Below the pieces are notes generated by a model that did not search any database, was not told where the DNA came from, and was given only the letters and a program-made list of their open reading frames with translations. DNA of 64,000 nt from contig NZ_CP071872.1 in the NCBI RefSeq assembly GCF_022647665.1, positions 4,960,001-5,024,000 on the forward strand, given 5' to 3'. The position numbers and the translations under genes were made by a program. Within the stretch, counting starts at the first letter, position 1; the number at the start of each line of letters is the position of its first letter. Source of the stretch: Streptomyces formicae (lineage in GTDB: Bacteria > Actinomycetota > Actinomycetes > Streptomycetales > Streptomycetaceae). Below, piece after piece: positions 55,562 to 63,755 of the stretch.

Positions 55562-56320
55562 TCACGCGGCGGGGTTGTCGTCGGGGAAGAGGCTCGGCTG
55601 CTGCTTCATGCCGCCCCGGGCTTCCCACTGCTCGCGGTACTGCCAGAGCGGGGTAGAGCACTCCTGCCGGGCGTGGAAGACCGCGGAGTTCTCGGGGAAG
55701 TCGGGCCGCCACAGGTTCGGGCCGGGGAAGCGGGTGGCCTGCTGGCGACGAGTGATGACCTCGCCGCAACCGAGACAGTGGCCGGGCGGGATGTCCATGA
55801 GGACGTCGGCGCGAGCCGCGTCATGGTCGGCGATCCGCTCGGCTTCCTGGTGCCGGCAGGGAGGAAGTTCGCCGCACGCAGAGCAGATCCAGTAGTGCTC
55901 GGGCAGGACGTCCCACGAGTGGTTCGCCGGGCCGATGAGGTGGAGGGGCTTCTCCTGCGGCTTGCCGTCGGGGGCGAGGACGAAGACCATCGGCCGCCCG
56001 TCCCAGGTCAGCTTCTCGGGCCGCTCGCCGCGCTGTTGGCGCTCCCAGTAGGCGACAGCCTGCTTGAAGCGTTCCTCGTGCTTGTCGCCCCACAGGTCGA
56101 GCGGGCGCTCAGTGATCTCGACGACGCGGTACGGCTGCCGGTCCCAGATGACGAGGACACCGGGCTCGAGCTGTACGTAGTTCGCGAGGATCCGCTTGTC
56201 GTGGATGCGCTGTTCCTGGCGTCGCATCGCGGACGCGTGTTCCCCGACGCGGTTGATCGAGGTGCGGGGCGGGTGGGTACCGCCGTGCTTCGTGTTCTGG
56301 CTCGGGTACCAGCGGGTCAC
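55562..56320 (-). CDS. Prophage protein with two zinc motifs
   Basis: 252 residues from a GTG overlapping the upstream stop. EPGVLVIWDRQPYRVVEITERPLDLW is a small barrel-like segment; ICSACGELPPCRHQEAERI and GHCLGCGEVITRRQQATRF look like zinc ribbons; the end is helical. Function unknown. The next 90 bases down to the DUF4326 gene start (55471) hold nothing convincing. Confidence 0.7.
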   Translation of the reverse strand: MTRWYPSQNTKHGGTHPPRTSINRVGEHASAMRRQEQRIHDKRILANYVQLEPGVLVIWDRQPYRVVEITERPLDLWGDKHEERFKQAVAYWERQQRGERPEKLTWDGRPMVFVLAPDGKPQEKPLHLIGPANHSWDVLPEHYWICSACGELPPCRHQEAERIADHDAARADVLMDIPPGHCLGCGEVITRRQQATRFPGPNLWRPDFPENSAVFHARQECSTPLWQYREQWEARGGMKQQPSLFPDDNPAA

Positions 56321-56550
56321 TGCTTCTCCTTCAGACATTCGTCGCAGGGGGCGGGGGTCGGGCCGCTGGCGGCGGTTCCGCAGGGCCAGGCGCCGGGGCG
56401 GCGGATGTGGAAGCAGGGCGTCTCGTCGACCGAGGCGGCTTCACGCTGGGCCGGGACCTTGGCGGTCAGACCGCCGGCCTGCAGCATCAGGAACTTGAGG
56501 TCGCCCTGCGCGCGAGCCGCAGCGATATCCTCGGGAGTCAGCCCGCTCAT
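56317..56550 (-). CDS. Small prophage protein, 77 aa
   Basis: 77 residues starting MSGLTPEDIAAARAQGDLKFLMLQAGG, with a C-terminal Cys group (TPCFHIRRPGAWPCG, PCDEC). Its start overlaps the helicase stop in ATGA, so it is co-translated with DnaB. Function unknown. Confidence 0.65.
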   Translation of the reverse strand: MSGLTPEDIAAARAQGDLKFLMLQAGGLTAKVPAQREAASVDETPCFHIRRPGAWPCGTAASGPTPAPCDECLKEKQ

Positions 56551-57881
56551 GTGTGCGCCATGTCGCAGAAGCGGCTGTAGTGCAGCTGTGCCGCGACAGT
56601 GATCTCGGACGTCGGCCCGGCCCGGTGCTTGGCCACGATCAGGTCGGCCTCTCCGGCCCGCGGCGTCTCTTTGTCGTAGGCGTCTTCGCGGTGGACGAGG
56701 ATGACGATGTCGGCGTCCTGCTCGAGGGATCCGGACTCGCGGAGATCGGAAAGCATCGGGCGCTTGTCCTGCCGCTGCTCCGGCCCGCGGTTCAGCTGGC
56801 ACAGGACGATGACCGGCACGTCGAGCTCTTTGGCCATCAGCTTGATGCCGCGGCTCATCTCCGAGACCTCAACCTGTCGGTTCTCCGGTCGCCGCTTCCC
56901 GGGCGTTTCGAGGAGCTGCAGGTAGTCGATGACGACGAGGGACAGGCCGGTGGCCTGCTTGATCTGCCTGCTGCGCGCCTTGATCTGGGTGACCGTGCGG
57001 TTCGGGGTGGCGTCGATGGTGAGCGGTGCGGCGGCCAGCTTCTTCATGTGGTTGGCGAAGGCTGCCCAGTCGTGGTCGGTCATGCTGCCGCCGCGGATCT
57101 TGTGCAGGCCGATCCTCGCCTCAGCGGAGATGATGCGGTGCTGCACTTCGCGGCGGGACATCTCGAGGCTGAAGAACGCCGACGGCAGCCCGTAGCGGAT
57201 CGAGCAGGCGCGCAGCATGTCGACGCCAAGGGTCGACTTTCCGAGCCCCGGGCGGCCGGCGATGATGACCATCTGCCCGCCGTGAAGCCCGTGGGTCAAC
57301 AGGTCGAGGTCGATGAACCCGGTGGACAATCCCGTGGCCCGCCCTTCGGCCTGCAGCCTCTCCAGCTCTTCGATGACGGCCTCGAGGTCGTCGCCGATCA
57401 GCGCGGAGTCGGCTTCCTGCCGCGCCTTGGCCACGGCGTTCAGTTCGGCTTGGGCGGCGTCCTGCGCCTGCTGCGCCTCACCCTCGCCGTTGTAGCCGAT
57501 CTCCGTGATGCGGATGCCGGCCTCGACAATGCGGCGTCGGACGGCGCAGTCGCGGACGATCTCCGCGTAGTAGCCGGCGTTCGCGGCGGTGGGCACCGAG
57601 CGCACCAGCTCGTTGATGTAGACAGGTCCACCGATCTTTCCGAGGACTCCGAGCTCGCGCAGGTAGTTCGACGCGGTGATTGAGTCGGCGGGTTCGTTCT
57701 TGCCGTACAGGTCGAGGACGGCGCGGAACACGGTCTCGTGCGCAGGCCGATAGAAGTCCTCGGGTTCGAGGATCTCGACGACTTCGGCGATGGCCCGCTT
57801 CGAGAGGAGCATTCCGCCGAGGACGCACTGCTCGGCGTCGACGTCCTGCGGCGGGGTGCGGGTGATGATCTCGTCTTCCAT
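56547..57881 (-). CDS. dnaB: Replicative DNA helicase DnaB
   Basis: 444 residues: N-terminal DnaB domain (about 10-112, PPQDVDAEQCVLGGMLLSKRAI), linker, and RecA-like helicase with Walker A GRPGLGKST (209-217) and Walker B LVVIDYLQL (315-323), plus the D-L-R-E-S-G arginine-finger region. It unwinds phage DNA ahead of host replisome. Directly downstream of the O-like initiator, the usual phage arrangement. Confidence 0.95.
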   Translation of the reverse strand: MEDEIITRTPPQDVDAEQCVLGGMLLSKRAIAEVVEILEPEDFYRPAHETVFRAVLDLYGKNEPADSITASNYLRELGVLGKIGGPVYINELVRSVPTAANAGYYAEIVRDCAVRRRIVEAGIRITEIGYNGEGEAQQAQDAAQAELNAVAKARQEADSALIGDDLEAVIEELERLQAEGRATGLSTGFIDLDLLTHGLHGGQMVIIAGRPGLGKSTLGVDMLRACSIRYGLPSAFFSLEMSRREVQHRIISAEARIGLHKIRGGSMTDHDWAAFANHMKKLAAAPLTIDATPNRTVTQIKARSRQIKQATGLSLVVIDYLQLLETPGKRRPENRQVEVSEMSRGIKLMAKELDVPVIVLCQLNRGPEQRQDKRPMLSDLRESGSLEQDADIVILVHREDAYDKETPRAGEADLIVAKHRAGPTSEITVAAQLHYSRFCDMAHT

Positions 57882-57894
57882 GGATTCTCCGGAT

Positions 57895-58908
57895 TCAGGC
57901 TGCGTGACTGGTCATCTGCGGGTGGCACTTGGGGCAGGGGTGGCCGTGGCCGCGGTCGTCGTAGACGAGTCGGAGTCGGGCTTCGCGTTCAGCGGCTCGG
58001 GCCCCGTCCGCGCACTCTCCGCACCACGGCGGCATGTCGGTGGTGGGCCGAGGAGTGGGCGACGGGGGCGCCTTGGGCAGGTCGCCGATGCGGATGCGCA
58101 GCACCTGTGGGTAGTTGCGGATTCCGCCCGGGTTCTCGGTGAGCTTCGTGACGAGCTGGTCGTCGAGCTTCCAGCCCTGCTCGGCGGTGACCTCGAGCAG
58201 TTGCGGGGCGGTGGCTTTGGCCGAGACGCGGCCGACAGCCCACGGCTGCGGGAGGTTCATGAGGAAGTCGACAGCGGCGGTGACCGCGTCGTCCGTCTCG
58301 CTGCCTTCCGTCCTCCCGGGAGCGGCGGCGGCGCGCGGGGACACGGAGGGAGGGAGGTAGGTAGTTGTGGTTAGGGGGATAGGGTCTCCCGCCTGGGTGA
58401 CCATTGACTCCCTAGCGGGTGACCTTTCTGCCTTATTGCTCTCCCGGCCGGGGGACCTTTCGCCGTTAAAGGTCTCCCTAGCGGGTGACCTTTCGTCGTT
58501 AGCCCAGGCATTGGTCACCCTGTCGGGGGACCTTTCCCCCTCGTCGTTCCAGTAAGGGGCGGTGCGGCCAGGGAACTCTGACTCCAGCGGCACGCGGAAC
58601 GTGCGCTGGTGTCCGCGGTGCGCGTACACCAGTTGGCCGCGCTTGTTCTTGAGGGGCTTCCCGTCCTCGCCGCAGATGGGCACGCGCAGCTCGATGCCGC
58701 GGCCGGCGAGTTTCCCGAGGACCTTGCCGATCTGGGTCTCGTTTTCGAAGCCGGTCTTGTGCAGCAGCTTGGCCATGAACTTGCGGCCGTAGCCGATCCG
58801 GCTGTCGTCCCAGACGAGGTCAGCGATGGCCAGGGCGACGACGCGTTCGCCGGACGAGATCTCCTGCGGAAGCCGGTCCTCAAACCAGCGGCGGAGTTCG
58901 TAGCCCAT
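57895..58908 (-). CDS. Phage replication initiator (O-like) with internal iterons
   Basis: 337 residues. N-terminal winged-helix region (about 1-75, SGERVVALAIADLVWDDSRIGYGRKFMAKLLHKTGF), then a disordered middle (about 118-195) with repeated E-R-S-P-x-R-E units, a helical domain and a C-terminal zinc pair (WCGECADG, HPCPKCHP). Lambda-O-like initiators also carry the origin repeats in their coding sequence. The gene before it is divergent. Confidence 0.78.
   Translation of the reverse strand: MGYELRRWFEDRLPQEISSGERVVALAIADLVWDDSRIGYGRKFMAKLLHKTGFENETQIGKVLGKLAGRGIELRVPICGEDGKPLKNKRGQLVYAHRGHQRTFRVPLESEFPGRTAPYWNDEGERSPDRVTNAWANDERSPARETFNGERSPGRESNKAERSPARESMVTQAGDPIPLTTTTYLPPSVSPRAAAAPGRTEGSETDDAVTAAVDFLMNLPQPWAVGRVSAKATAPQLLEVTAEQGWKLDDQLVTKLTENPGGIRNYPQVLRIRIGDLPKAPPSPTPRPTTDMPPWCGECADGARAAEREARLRLVYDDRGHGHPCPKCHPQMTSHAA
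58384..58532. repeat. Iteron-like repeats, candidate replication origin
   Basis: Five copies of a 19-bp unit near GTCTCCCTAGCGGGTGACC start at about 58384, 58406, 58439, 58472 and 58514. Core GGGTGACC/GGGGGACC copies lie at 58395, 58417, 58450, 58483 and 58525. Four are spaced 33, 33 and 42 bases apart; the first is 22 bases from the next and out of frame. A less GC-rich stretch adjoins at 58355-58383. Confidence 0.7.
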
Positions 58909-59110
58909 GGGTTCCTTCTCTCGGGAGGGGTGTCGCGGTGGTGATTGCGGCTGCGGCGGACAGCCCTCATGGAGGCTTCAGCGCGGGGCGGTTCGCCCCT
59001 CGGGAGCAGTTCGATAGTACCCCGTGGTGCCCCTCGGGTGCACGGGCACCAGTGGACTCTTTCGGCAGGCCCGGGTGCCCATCCATCGCATAGTCAGCTA
59101 CGCTGTCGGC

Positions 59111-59281
59111 ATGACGACGAAGGGGACTCCCGGCCGCGTGATCCGCGTGGAGAAGGAGCTGTGGGACGAGTACGGCCTGGCGTGCGAGGCCAAGGGCCTG
59201 TCGCGTGCCGCCGACCTTCGCGTCTACATCAAGCGCGAGGTCGCCGCTCATAAGCGCCGGCTGCGTGCCGAGTCCGACTGA
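59111..59281 (+). CDS. Small ribbon-helix-helix-like protein, 56 aa
   Basis: 56 residues. TPGRVIRVEKELWDEYGLACEAKGLSRAADLRVYIKREV fits a short RHH-type DNA-binding fold. It is divergent from the initiator gene and may regulate the replication genes. Hairpin terminator follows. Confidence 0.68.
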   Translation: MTTKGTPGRVIRVEKELWDEYGLACEAKGLSRAADLRVYIKREVAAHKRRLRAESD

Positions 59282-59300
59282 CATCCCCTTCTCCCTCCTG

Positions 59301-59320
59301 GCCCCGCCTTTCGGCGGGGC
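59301..59320 (+). terminator. Intrinsic terminator
   Basis: GCCCCGCC and GGCGGGGC with a TTTC loop, followed by TTTGT, 19 bases after the RHH-like gene stop and facing the leftward gene ending at 59333. Confidence 0.82.
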
Positions 59321-59332
59321 TTTGTCGTGTGC

Positions 59333-60118
59333 TCAGGCGGCGGCTTTAGTGCGGGCTGCGGCTCGTGCTTGGCGGCAGGCGGGGCAGACGGGGATGCCGA
59401 CGCGGTAGTGGGCGGTGTATCCCTCGGGGGTGCCGCATCGTCCGGTCCAGTCGGGGAAAGCGGCAGGGTCGTCGATCGCGTCGTCGTCCCACGATCCGAC
59501 CGGGGCCCACCGCAGTTCCGCTGCCCGGCGGCGTGCGGCCTCGGCGCGATACGCGGGAACACCGTTCGCCACCGGGCCGGCCCGCCATAGCTCGTCGTAC
59601 AGGGCCAGCACCGCCCGCACGGTGGCCACGACGACCAGTTCGCTGGCGATCGTCTTGGAGAAGTTCTCGGGCAGCATCCCCAGGCGGCGCGCAAGTTCCG
59701 ACTGTGTCCATCCCGCTGCCACCAGCGCCTGGAGCCGGCGCCGGGTTCCCGTGCCGTCGACCCGGACCCGGGCGCCGAGGATGTTCAGCGTCGGTTCGAC
59801 CGAGAGAATCGCCGTCGCATTGTTCGCCCGCATCCGCTTCGACGGGCTCATGCCGCGCTGCGGATCGCCGTACAGCAGCTTCGACATGCAGCCGCGCGGC
59901 ACGCCAGCCAGCTTGGCCAGGCGCATCCAGCCGATCCCGAACTCGCTGAGGACCTTGACGTGCTCGCGCACGGGCTCGGCGTCCACGTAGGGATGCCATG
60001 TTCCGTAGGCGATCGCGCGGGTTCGGTTCGTCCGGTACCGGCTTGCGGCGTGGCAGCACTGATAGCAGCGGCACTGCTCCAGTTGGTACTTGGCGTTCGT
60101 TCCGTGGCGGCGGCTCAT
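59333..60118 (-). CDS. HTH protein, paralogue A
   Basis: 261 residues. N-terminal Cys group (QCRCYQCCHAASRYR), then a WHPYVDAEPVREHVKVLSEFGIGWMRLAKLAGVPRGCMSKLL helix-turn-helix and a second HTH (RLQALVAAGWTQSELARRLGM); C-terminal C-P-A-C. The neighbouring gene encodes a paralogue with the same plan. Both are probably DNA-binding early proteins. Confidence 0.75.
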   Translation of the reverse strand: MSRRHGTNAKYQLEQCRCYQCCHAASRYRTNRTRAIAYGTWHPYVDAEPVREHVKVLSEFGIGWMRLAKLAGVPRGCMSKLLYGDPQRGMSPSKRMRANNATAILSVEPTLNILGARVRVDGTGTRRRLQALVAAGWTQSELARRLGMLPENFSKTIASELVVVATVRAVLALYDELWRAGPVANGVPAYRAEAARRRAAELRWAPVGSWDDDAIDDPAAFPDWTGRCGTPEGYTAHYRVGIPVCPACRQARAAARTKAAA

Positions 60119-60912
60119 GCTGCGGCTCCGAGTCCGCGTTGGCTGATGAGGTCGCGGATGTATTTCTCGTTGCCGCCCATCTGTCGGGCGATGGAGGCGG
60201 GGGATTCGCCGAGGCTGAGGAGGTGCCGGATTTCGGCGACGCGCATGGAGTCGCGGCCGTTGGCGGCGGGCGGTTGGTAGGGCTCGAGGTCTTCCGGCAC
60301 GGCGTTCGGGTCGTCGATGTCGTCCCAGGCCATGGGCCCGTGCCAGCCCTTCTTGCGCGCCAAGTTCCGGGCCCGGACGCTGTTGCCAGGGGTGCGGCTG
60401 AGCTGCCGGTACATGCGGGCCACCGCGTCGGCGGTGCTGGCGCGCACGAGCTTGAGTTCGTCAGCGGCGATGCGCCGGAGGGCGAACTCGGTGACGCCGA
60501 CGTGTGGGGCGAGGGCGCGGATTTCCCAGCCGATGGCGGCTAGGGCCTGGATGCGGCGGCGTGTGCCGGTGGCGTCGACGTCGCGGGGCGGGGCCGGTGC
60601 GGGCCCGATGGGGACCGAAAGGATGGCCTTCGCCGTGGTCGCGTGAACGAGGGCGCGGCCGAAGAGTTCGCCGATGGTTCGGGGGCCGAGGCCGGAGGCT
60701 TCTGCGATCTGGGCGTGTGTCCAGCCGTTGGCGGTGAGGCGTTCGGCGTGGGCGATGGTCTGGGTGGCGTCGATCTGCCGCCGTTGTCCTCGGGCTTTGT
60801 CGAGCCGGAAGCGGCTCATGTAGCGGTAGTTGGCTGTGGCGCATTCGTCGCGTCGGCAGCCTCGGAGGTAGCAGCGGCGTTCGCCGTGCGGCTGGTTGTC
60901 GGCGGTGGTCAC
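60115..60912 (-). CDS. HTH protein, paralogue B
   Basis: 265 residues from a GTG overlapping the preceding stop. Cys group CYLRGCRRDECATANYRYMSRF, then IDATQTIAHAERLTANGWTHAQIAEASGLGPRTIGELF (first HTH), TGTRRRIQALAAIGWEIRALAPHVGV (second) and a third HTH near the C-terminus (HLLSLGESPASIARQMG). Tandem duplicate of the gene at 59333. Confidence 0.75.
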   Translation of the reverse strand: MTTADNQPHGERRCYLRGCRRDECATANYRYMSRFRLDKARGQRRQIDATQTIAHAERLTANGWTHAQIAEASGLGPRTIGELFGRALVHATTAKAILSVPIGPAPAPPRDVDATGTRRRIQALAAIGWEIRALAPHVGVTEFALRRIAADELKLVRASTADAVARMYRQLSRTPGNSVRARNLARKKGWHGPMAWDDIDDPNAVPEDLEPYQPPAANGRDSMRVAEIRHLLSLGESPASIARQMGGNEKYIRDLISQRGLGAAA

Positions 60913-61223
60913 TGGCCTTCCTCCCGTCGCTGTTTGGCGGTGTCGATGCGGTGCTGGGCTTGTGCGACGCGCCAGCTGGGCGGGTCGGGCCAGATGGCCC
61001 AGACCTGGTCGTAGTCGTGGAGGGCTTGCGCCAGGCGTTGGGGTCCGTGTGAGGCGGCGTCGGCTTCGCGCCGGGCGCGGTGTGCTTCGACGTCGGCCTG
61101 CACGTCGGCGGCGGTGCGGGTGGGGTGCGGTGGCCGGCGGCGGTTCCAGGTGGCGGTGGTGTAGATGGCGATGGCCATCCAGATCCCGGCGACCCAGGCG
61201 AAGCCCTGGAGGGCGGGGCTCAT
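60909..61223 (-). CDS. Small membrane protein, 104 aa
   Basis: 104 residues with one N-terminal membrane helix (about 5-24, LQGFAWVAGIWMAIAIYTTA), then a charged helical cytoplasmic part. Coupled on both sides by 4-base overlaps in the early operon. Function unknown. Confidence 0.65.
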   Translation of the reverse strand: MSPALQGFAWVAGIWMAIAIYTTATWNRRRPPHPTRTAADVQADVEAHRARREADAASHGPQRLAQALHDYDQVWAIWPDPPSWRVAQAQHRIDTAKQRREEGQ

Positions 61224-61663
61224 GCGGCCCTCCGGATGACTGAGACGCGGCTGTCGCTGATGCCGAGCCGTGCGGCGATCTGCCGCCCGGTAAGCCCGTC
61301 GGTGCTCAGCTGCAGGACTGCGGACTTCCGGGATGCGACGAGTGCCTGGTCGCGTTTCGCGGCGACACCTGCGGCTTCCCGGATTCGCTGGACGGTCCGG
61401 CGGCTGATGCGGAGCTGCTCGGCTATCTGCGGGCCGGTGAGGCCCTGGCGGTGGAGTGCGAGGGTGGCGGCGGCGCGTTCGGCGGGGGTCATGCGGGAGG
61501 GCGGCTGCCCGTTCATGGCGCGCTGTACGGCGATCTCGTCGACGTCCTGGGTGGGTGTGCCGGTGGGGTCTCCGTACTTGAGCCAGCGCTTGTAGTGCCG
61601 GTTGCACAGCCCTTTGGCGCGGGGCTTGTCCGGGCAGTGTTCGACGGAGCAGGCAGCGCTCAT
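61220..61663 (-). CDS. Zinc-finger plus double HTH protein
   Basis: 147 residues. MSAACSVEHCPDKPRAKGLCNRHYKRWLKYGDP is a Cys3His treble-clef-like element seen in phage HNH/recombination nucleases; the rest contains two HTH units (GLTGPQIAEQLRISRRTVQRIR and GLTGRQIAARLGISDSRVSVIR). No nuclease core is present, so it is a DNA-binding protein. Confidence 0.75.
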   Translation of the reverse strand: MSAACSVEHCPDKPRAKGLCNRHYKRWLKYGDPTGTPTQDVDEIAVQRAMNGQPPSRMTPAERAAATLALHRQGLTGPQIAEQLRISRRTVQRIREAAGVAAKRDQALVASRKSAVLQLSTDGLTGRQIAARLGISDSRVSVIRRAA

Positions 61664-62025
61664 GCGGCTGCCCGCCTTCCGGCCCGGCGCTGCTCGGCTA
61701 TGACGAGGCCCTTGACGCTCATGCGCCAGATGGCGATCGGGTGTCCGTGGGTGGCTTTGCTGGTGGAGGGCACGTACTTGCCGGCGTGTTCGATGATTCC
61801 GGCTTGGCGGAGTCCGTTGATGACTGCGCCGAGGAATCCGTGGGCGAGTTCGGGCAGGAGGTCGCGGATCAGGTTGCAGGACCATTCGTCGTGCTGGAGG
61901 CCGATGTGGAATACGGCCTGTTCGACGAGGAGCCGGTCCCAGCTTGAGGTGTTGGCGATGTCGGCGAGGAGGAGGTCTTTCTCGGCGGAGGCGAGGCGCT
62001 CGGCCGGGGTGAGACGGCGGGTCAT
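61660..62025 (-). CDS. Prophage hypothetical DNA-binding-like protein
   Basis: 121 residues, ATG at 62025, helical with a winged-helix-like segment (HGFLGAVINGLRQAGIIEHAGKYVPSTSKATHGHPIAIWRM). The pattern suggests a small winged helix for DNA contact. Coupled to the gene at 61663. Function unknown. Confidence 0.62.
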   Translation of the reverse strand: MTRRLTPAERLASAEKDLLLADIANTSSWDRLLVEQAVFHIGLQHDEWSCNLIRDLLPELAHGFLGAVINGLRQAGIIEHAGKYVPSTSKATHGHPIAIWRMSVKGLVIAEQRRAGRRAAA

Positions 62026-62103
62026 GACGGGCTCCGATCGGTGTGGGACTCTGTGGGCGGGGTCGCTCCCGATTCGGGCGAGAGCGACCCCGAGTCGTGC
62101 GGG

Positions 62104-62877
62104 CTAGTCGACGAGTTCGCCCTCGAGCGGGCCGTCGTCTTCGTCGGGGTCGACCTCTCCGAGCGGGCTGCCGACGGGCAGTGCCGGGGTGTCGAGGCGT
62201 TCCATGACGGCGGCGCGCCTTTCCGCAGAGGTGGGCACCCACTTGCCGAGCCGGCGGGCCGCGGTCTTCAGCCACATGGCTTCTTCGTCGGTGCGCCACG
62301 GGCTGTACTCGGTGTCGGCCCCGTCGGACTTGGCCTTGGCTCGGGCGATGTGGCTGCGGTTGAGGACGACGACCTTGGAGGTGGCGCCGCCCTGCATGAC
62401 GGCGTAGGCGTAGGCGCCGACGAGGTCGCCGCGGTCGTTGAACCAGTCGACTTTGTGGACGGGGCGTTCGTGCAGGCCGGGCACGTAGTTGAATTCGTCG
62501 TTGGCGCGGACGACTTCGACGACGACGGACGACGCGGCACCCGCGTTGTAGATCAGTTCGACGATGCCCTGGTAGCCGACGATTCCCTGTACTTCGGGCT
62601 GGCCGCGGCGCTTGATGGGTCGGAGGTAGAACTGTTCGGTGCCGGGTTCGAGGCCGAGGCGGGCGGCGGTCATGAGGGCGCTCATGAGGCTGGCCGGGTT
62701 GTTCTGGGCGGCTTCGGCGAGCTTGTCGTTCTGGCGGAGGGCGCCGACGGCGAGGCGGGCGAATGTGTCGACCTTGACGTGGCTGGCGGCGACGACGGCG
62801 AGGTCGGGCTTGTACTGCTCGATGATGTTCGCCGGGGACTGTTCGTGGCGGGCGAGGGCGTTGCTGATCTGGCTCAC
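62104..62877 (-). CDS. RecT-family single-strand annealing protein
   Basis: 257 residues from a GTG. The RecT core is clear: PASLMSALMTAARLGLEPGTEQFYLRPIKRRGQPEVQGIVGYQGIVELIYNAG and a later EEAMWLKTAARRLGKW. RecT anneals complementary strands in phage recombination. It is coupled by GTGA to the exonuclease gene, making a two-component RecE/RecT-like system. Acidic C-terminus. Confidence 0.93.
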   Translation of the reverse strand: MSQISNALARHEQSPANIIEQYKPDLAVVAASHVKVDTFARLAVGALRQNDKLAEAAQNNPASLMSALMTAARLGLEPGTEQFYLRPIKRRGQPEVQGIVGYQGIVELIYNAGAASSVVVEVVRANDEFNYVPGLHERPVHKVDWFNDRGDLVGAYAYAVMQGGATSKVVVLNRSHIARAKAKSDGADTEYSPWRTDEEAMWLKTAARRLGKWVPTSAERRAAVMERLDTPALPVGSPLGEVDPDEDDGPLEGELVD

Positions 62878-63755
62878 TGTTGGGTGCTCCTGTAGGGCTG
62901 GAGGGAGTGGGTGGTGCCGTCTTCGCGGACGGTTCGGTAGGCGATGCGGCGGTCGCCGACGACGGCGCGTTTGGCGTTGCCGATGAGGTCGAGGAGTTCG
63001 CCACGGACCTGGGTGAGTTCGGTGCCCGCGTCCTTCGCCTGCTGCTGCGCGGTCTCGTACCGGTTGGCGAGTTCGGCGGGGATTTGGACGTCGCGGTCTT
63101 CGAGGCCGTCGGGCTGGACGCGGATGGTTTGGTAGGTGGCGTCGGCTCCGTCGATGGGCGGCCGGTTGCCTTGGCGGACGTCGTCGAGGAACCGCTCGGC
63201 GGCGTCGCGCATGACCTTCGCGTCGGTCTCGTCGTAGGCGACGGTGTATTCGCGGTAGTCCCAGCCGCCGATGAGGAGGGCGACGTGGCAGACGTCGAGG
63301 CCCAAGGTGTCGAGCTGCCACTGGATTTGGCAGCGGTAGTGGACGGGGAGGATGTCGCTGCCGGATGGGCCCCAGTCGTCGCCGAACGGGGACGTCTTGA
63401 CCTCGACGAGGCAGTCGTCGCCGATCCGGTCGGGGGTGGCGCGCTGCCATTCCCGGTCGCGGTGCCGCCATGTTCCGGTGGTGTGCAGGCTCATGTCGTT
63501 CTGCTCGGCCCACTTGTCAGCGACGGCGTCCTCGAGCCGGACGCCCCATTCCATGGCGGGGTCGGACTGGAACGGCAGGGTCGGCAGGCCAGCCTTCTTG
63601 TGCCAGAGGCTGAAGCGGGACTGCCACGGCGACAGGCCGAGGACGGCGGCGATCTCGGTGGCGGTGATGCACAGTCCGGCGCGGGCCTTGTCCCATGCCT
63701 CGGTGCCGGGCGTGAACTGACCGAGGAGGACCCCGGTCGGAGTCGAGGGCGTCAC
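62874..63755 (-). CDS. YqaJ-type exonuclease (RecE/lambda-exo-like)
   Basis: 293 residues from a GTG. YqaJ nuclease motifs: ITATEIAAVLGLSPWQSRFSLWHKKAG, EWGVRLEDAVADKWAEQN (metal-binding E), ATPDRIGDD and LVEVKTS (D...E-x-K), then QIQWQLDTLG (Q). It degrades 5' strands to feed RecT. The C-terminal part is a coiled helix plus beta segment. Confidence 0.92.
   Translation of the reverse strand: MTPSTPTGVLLGQFTPGTEAWDKARAGLCITATEIAAVLGLSPWQSRFSLWHKKAGLPTLPFQSDPAMEWGVRLEDAVADKWAEQNDMSLHTTGTWRHRDREWQRATPDRIGDDCLVEVKTSPFGDDWGPSGSDILPVHYRCQIQWQLDTLGLDVCHVALLIGGWDYREYTVAYDETDAKVMRDAAERFLDDVRQGNRPPIDGADATYQTIRVQPDGLEDRDVQIPAELANRYETAQQQAKDAGTELTQVRGELLDLIGNAKRAVVGDRRIAYRTVREDGTTHSLQPYRSTQQ

Noticed and set aside
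55506..55565. A 19-codon frame starting at a GTGA overlap
   Set aside because: Too short, Pro/Ala/Thr-rich and without family evidence; probably chance after the true operon end.
57895..58908. A CRISPR array inside the initiator gene
   Set aside because: The repeats are short, unevenly spaced (22, 33, 33, 42) and lie within a coding frame; no spacers of uniform length and no cas genes are present.
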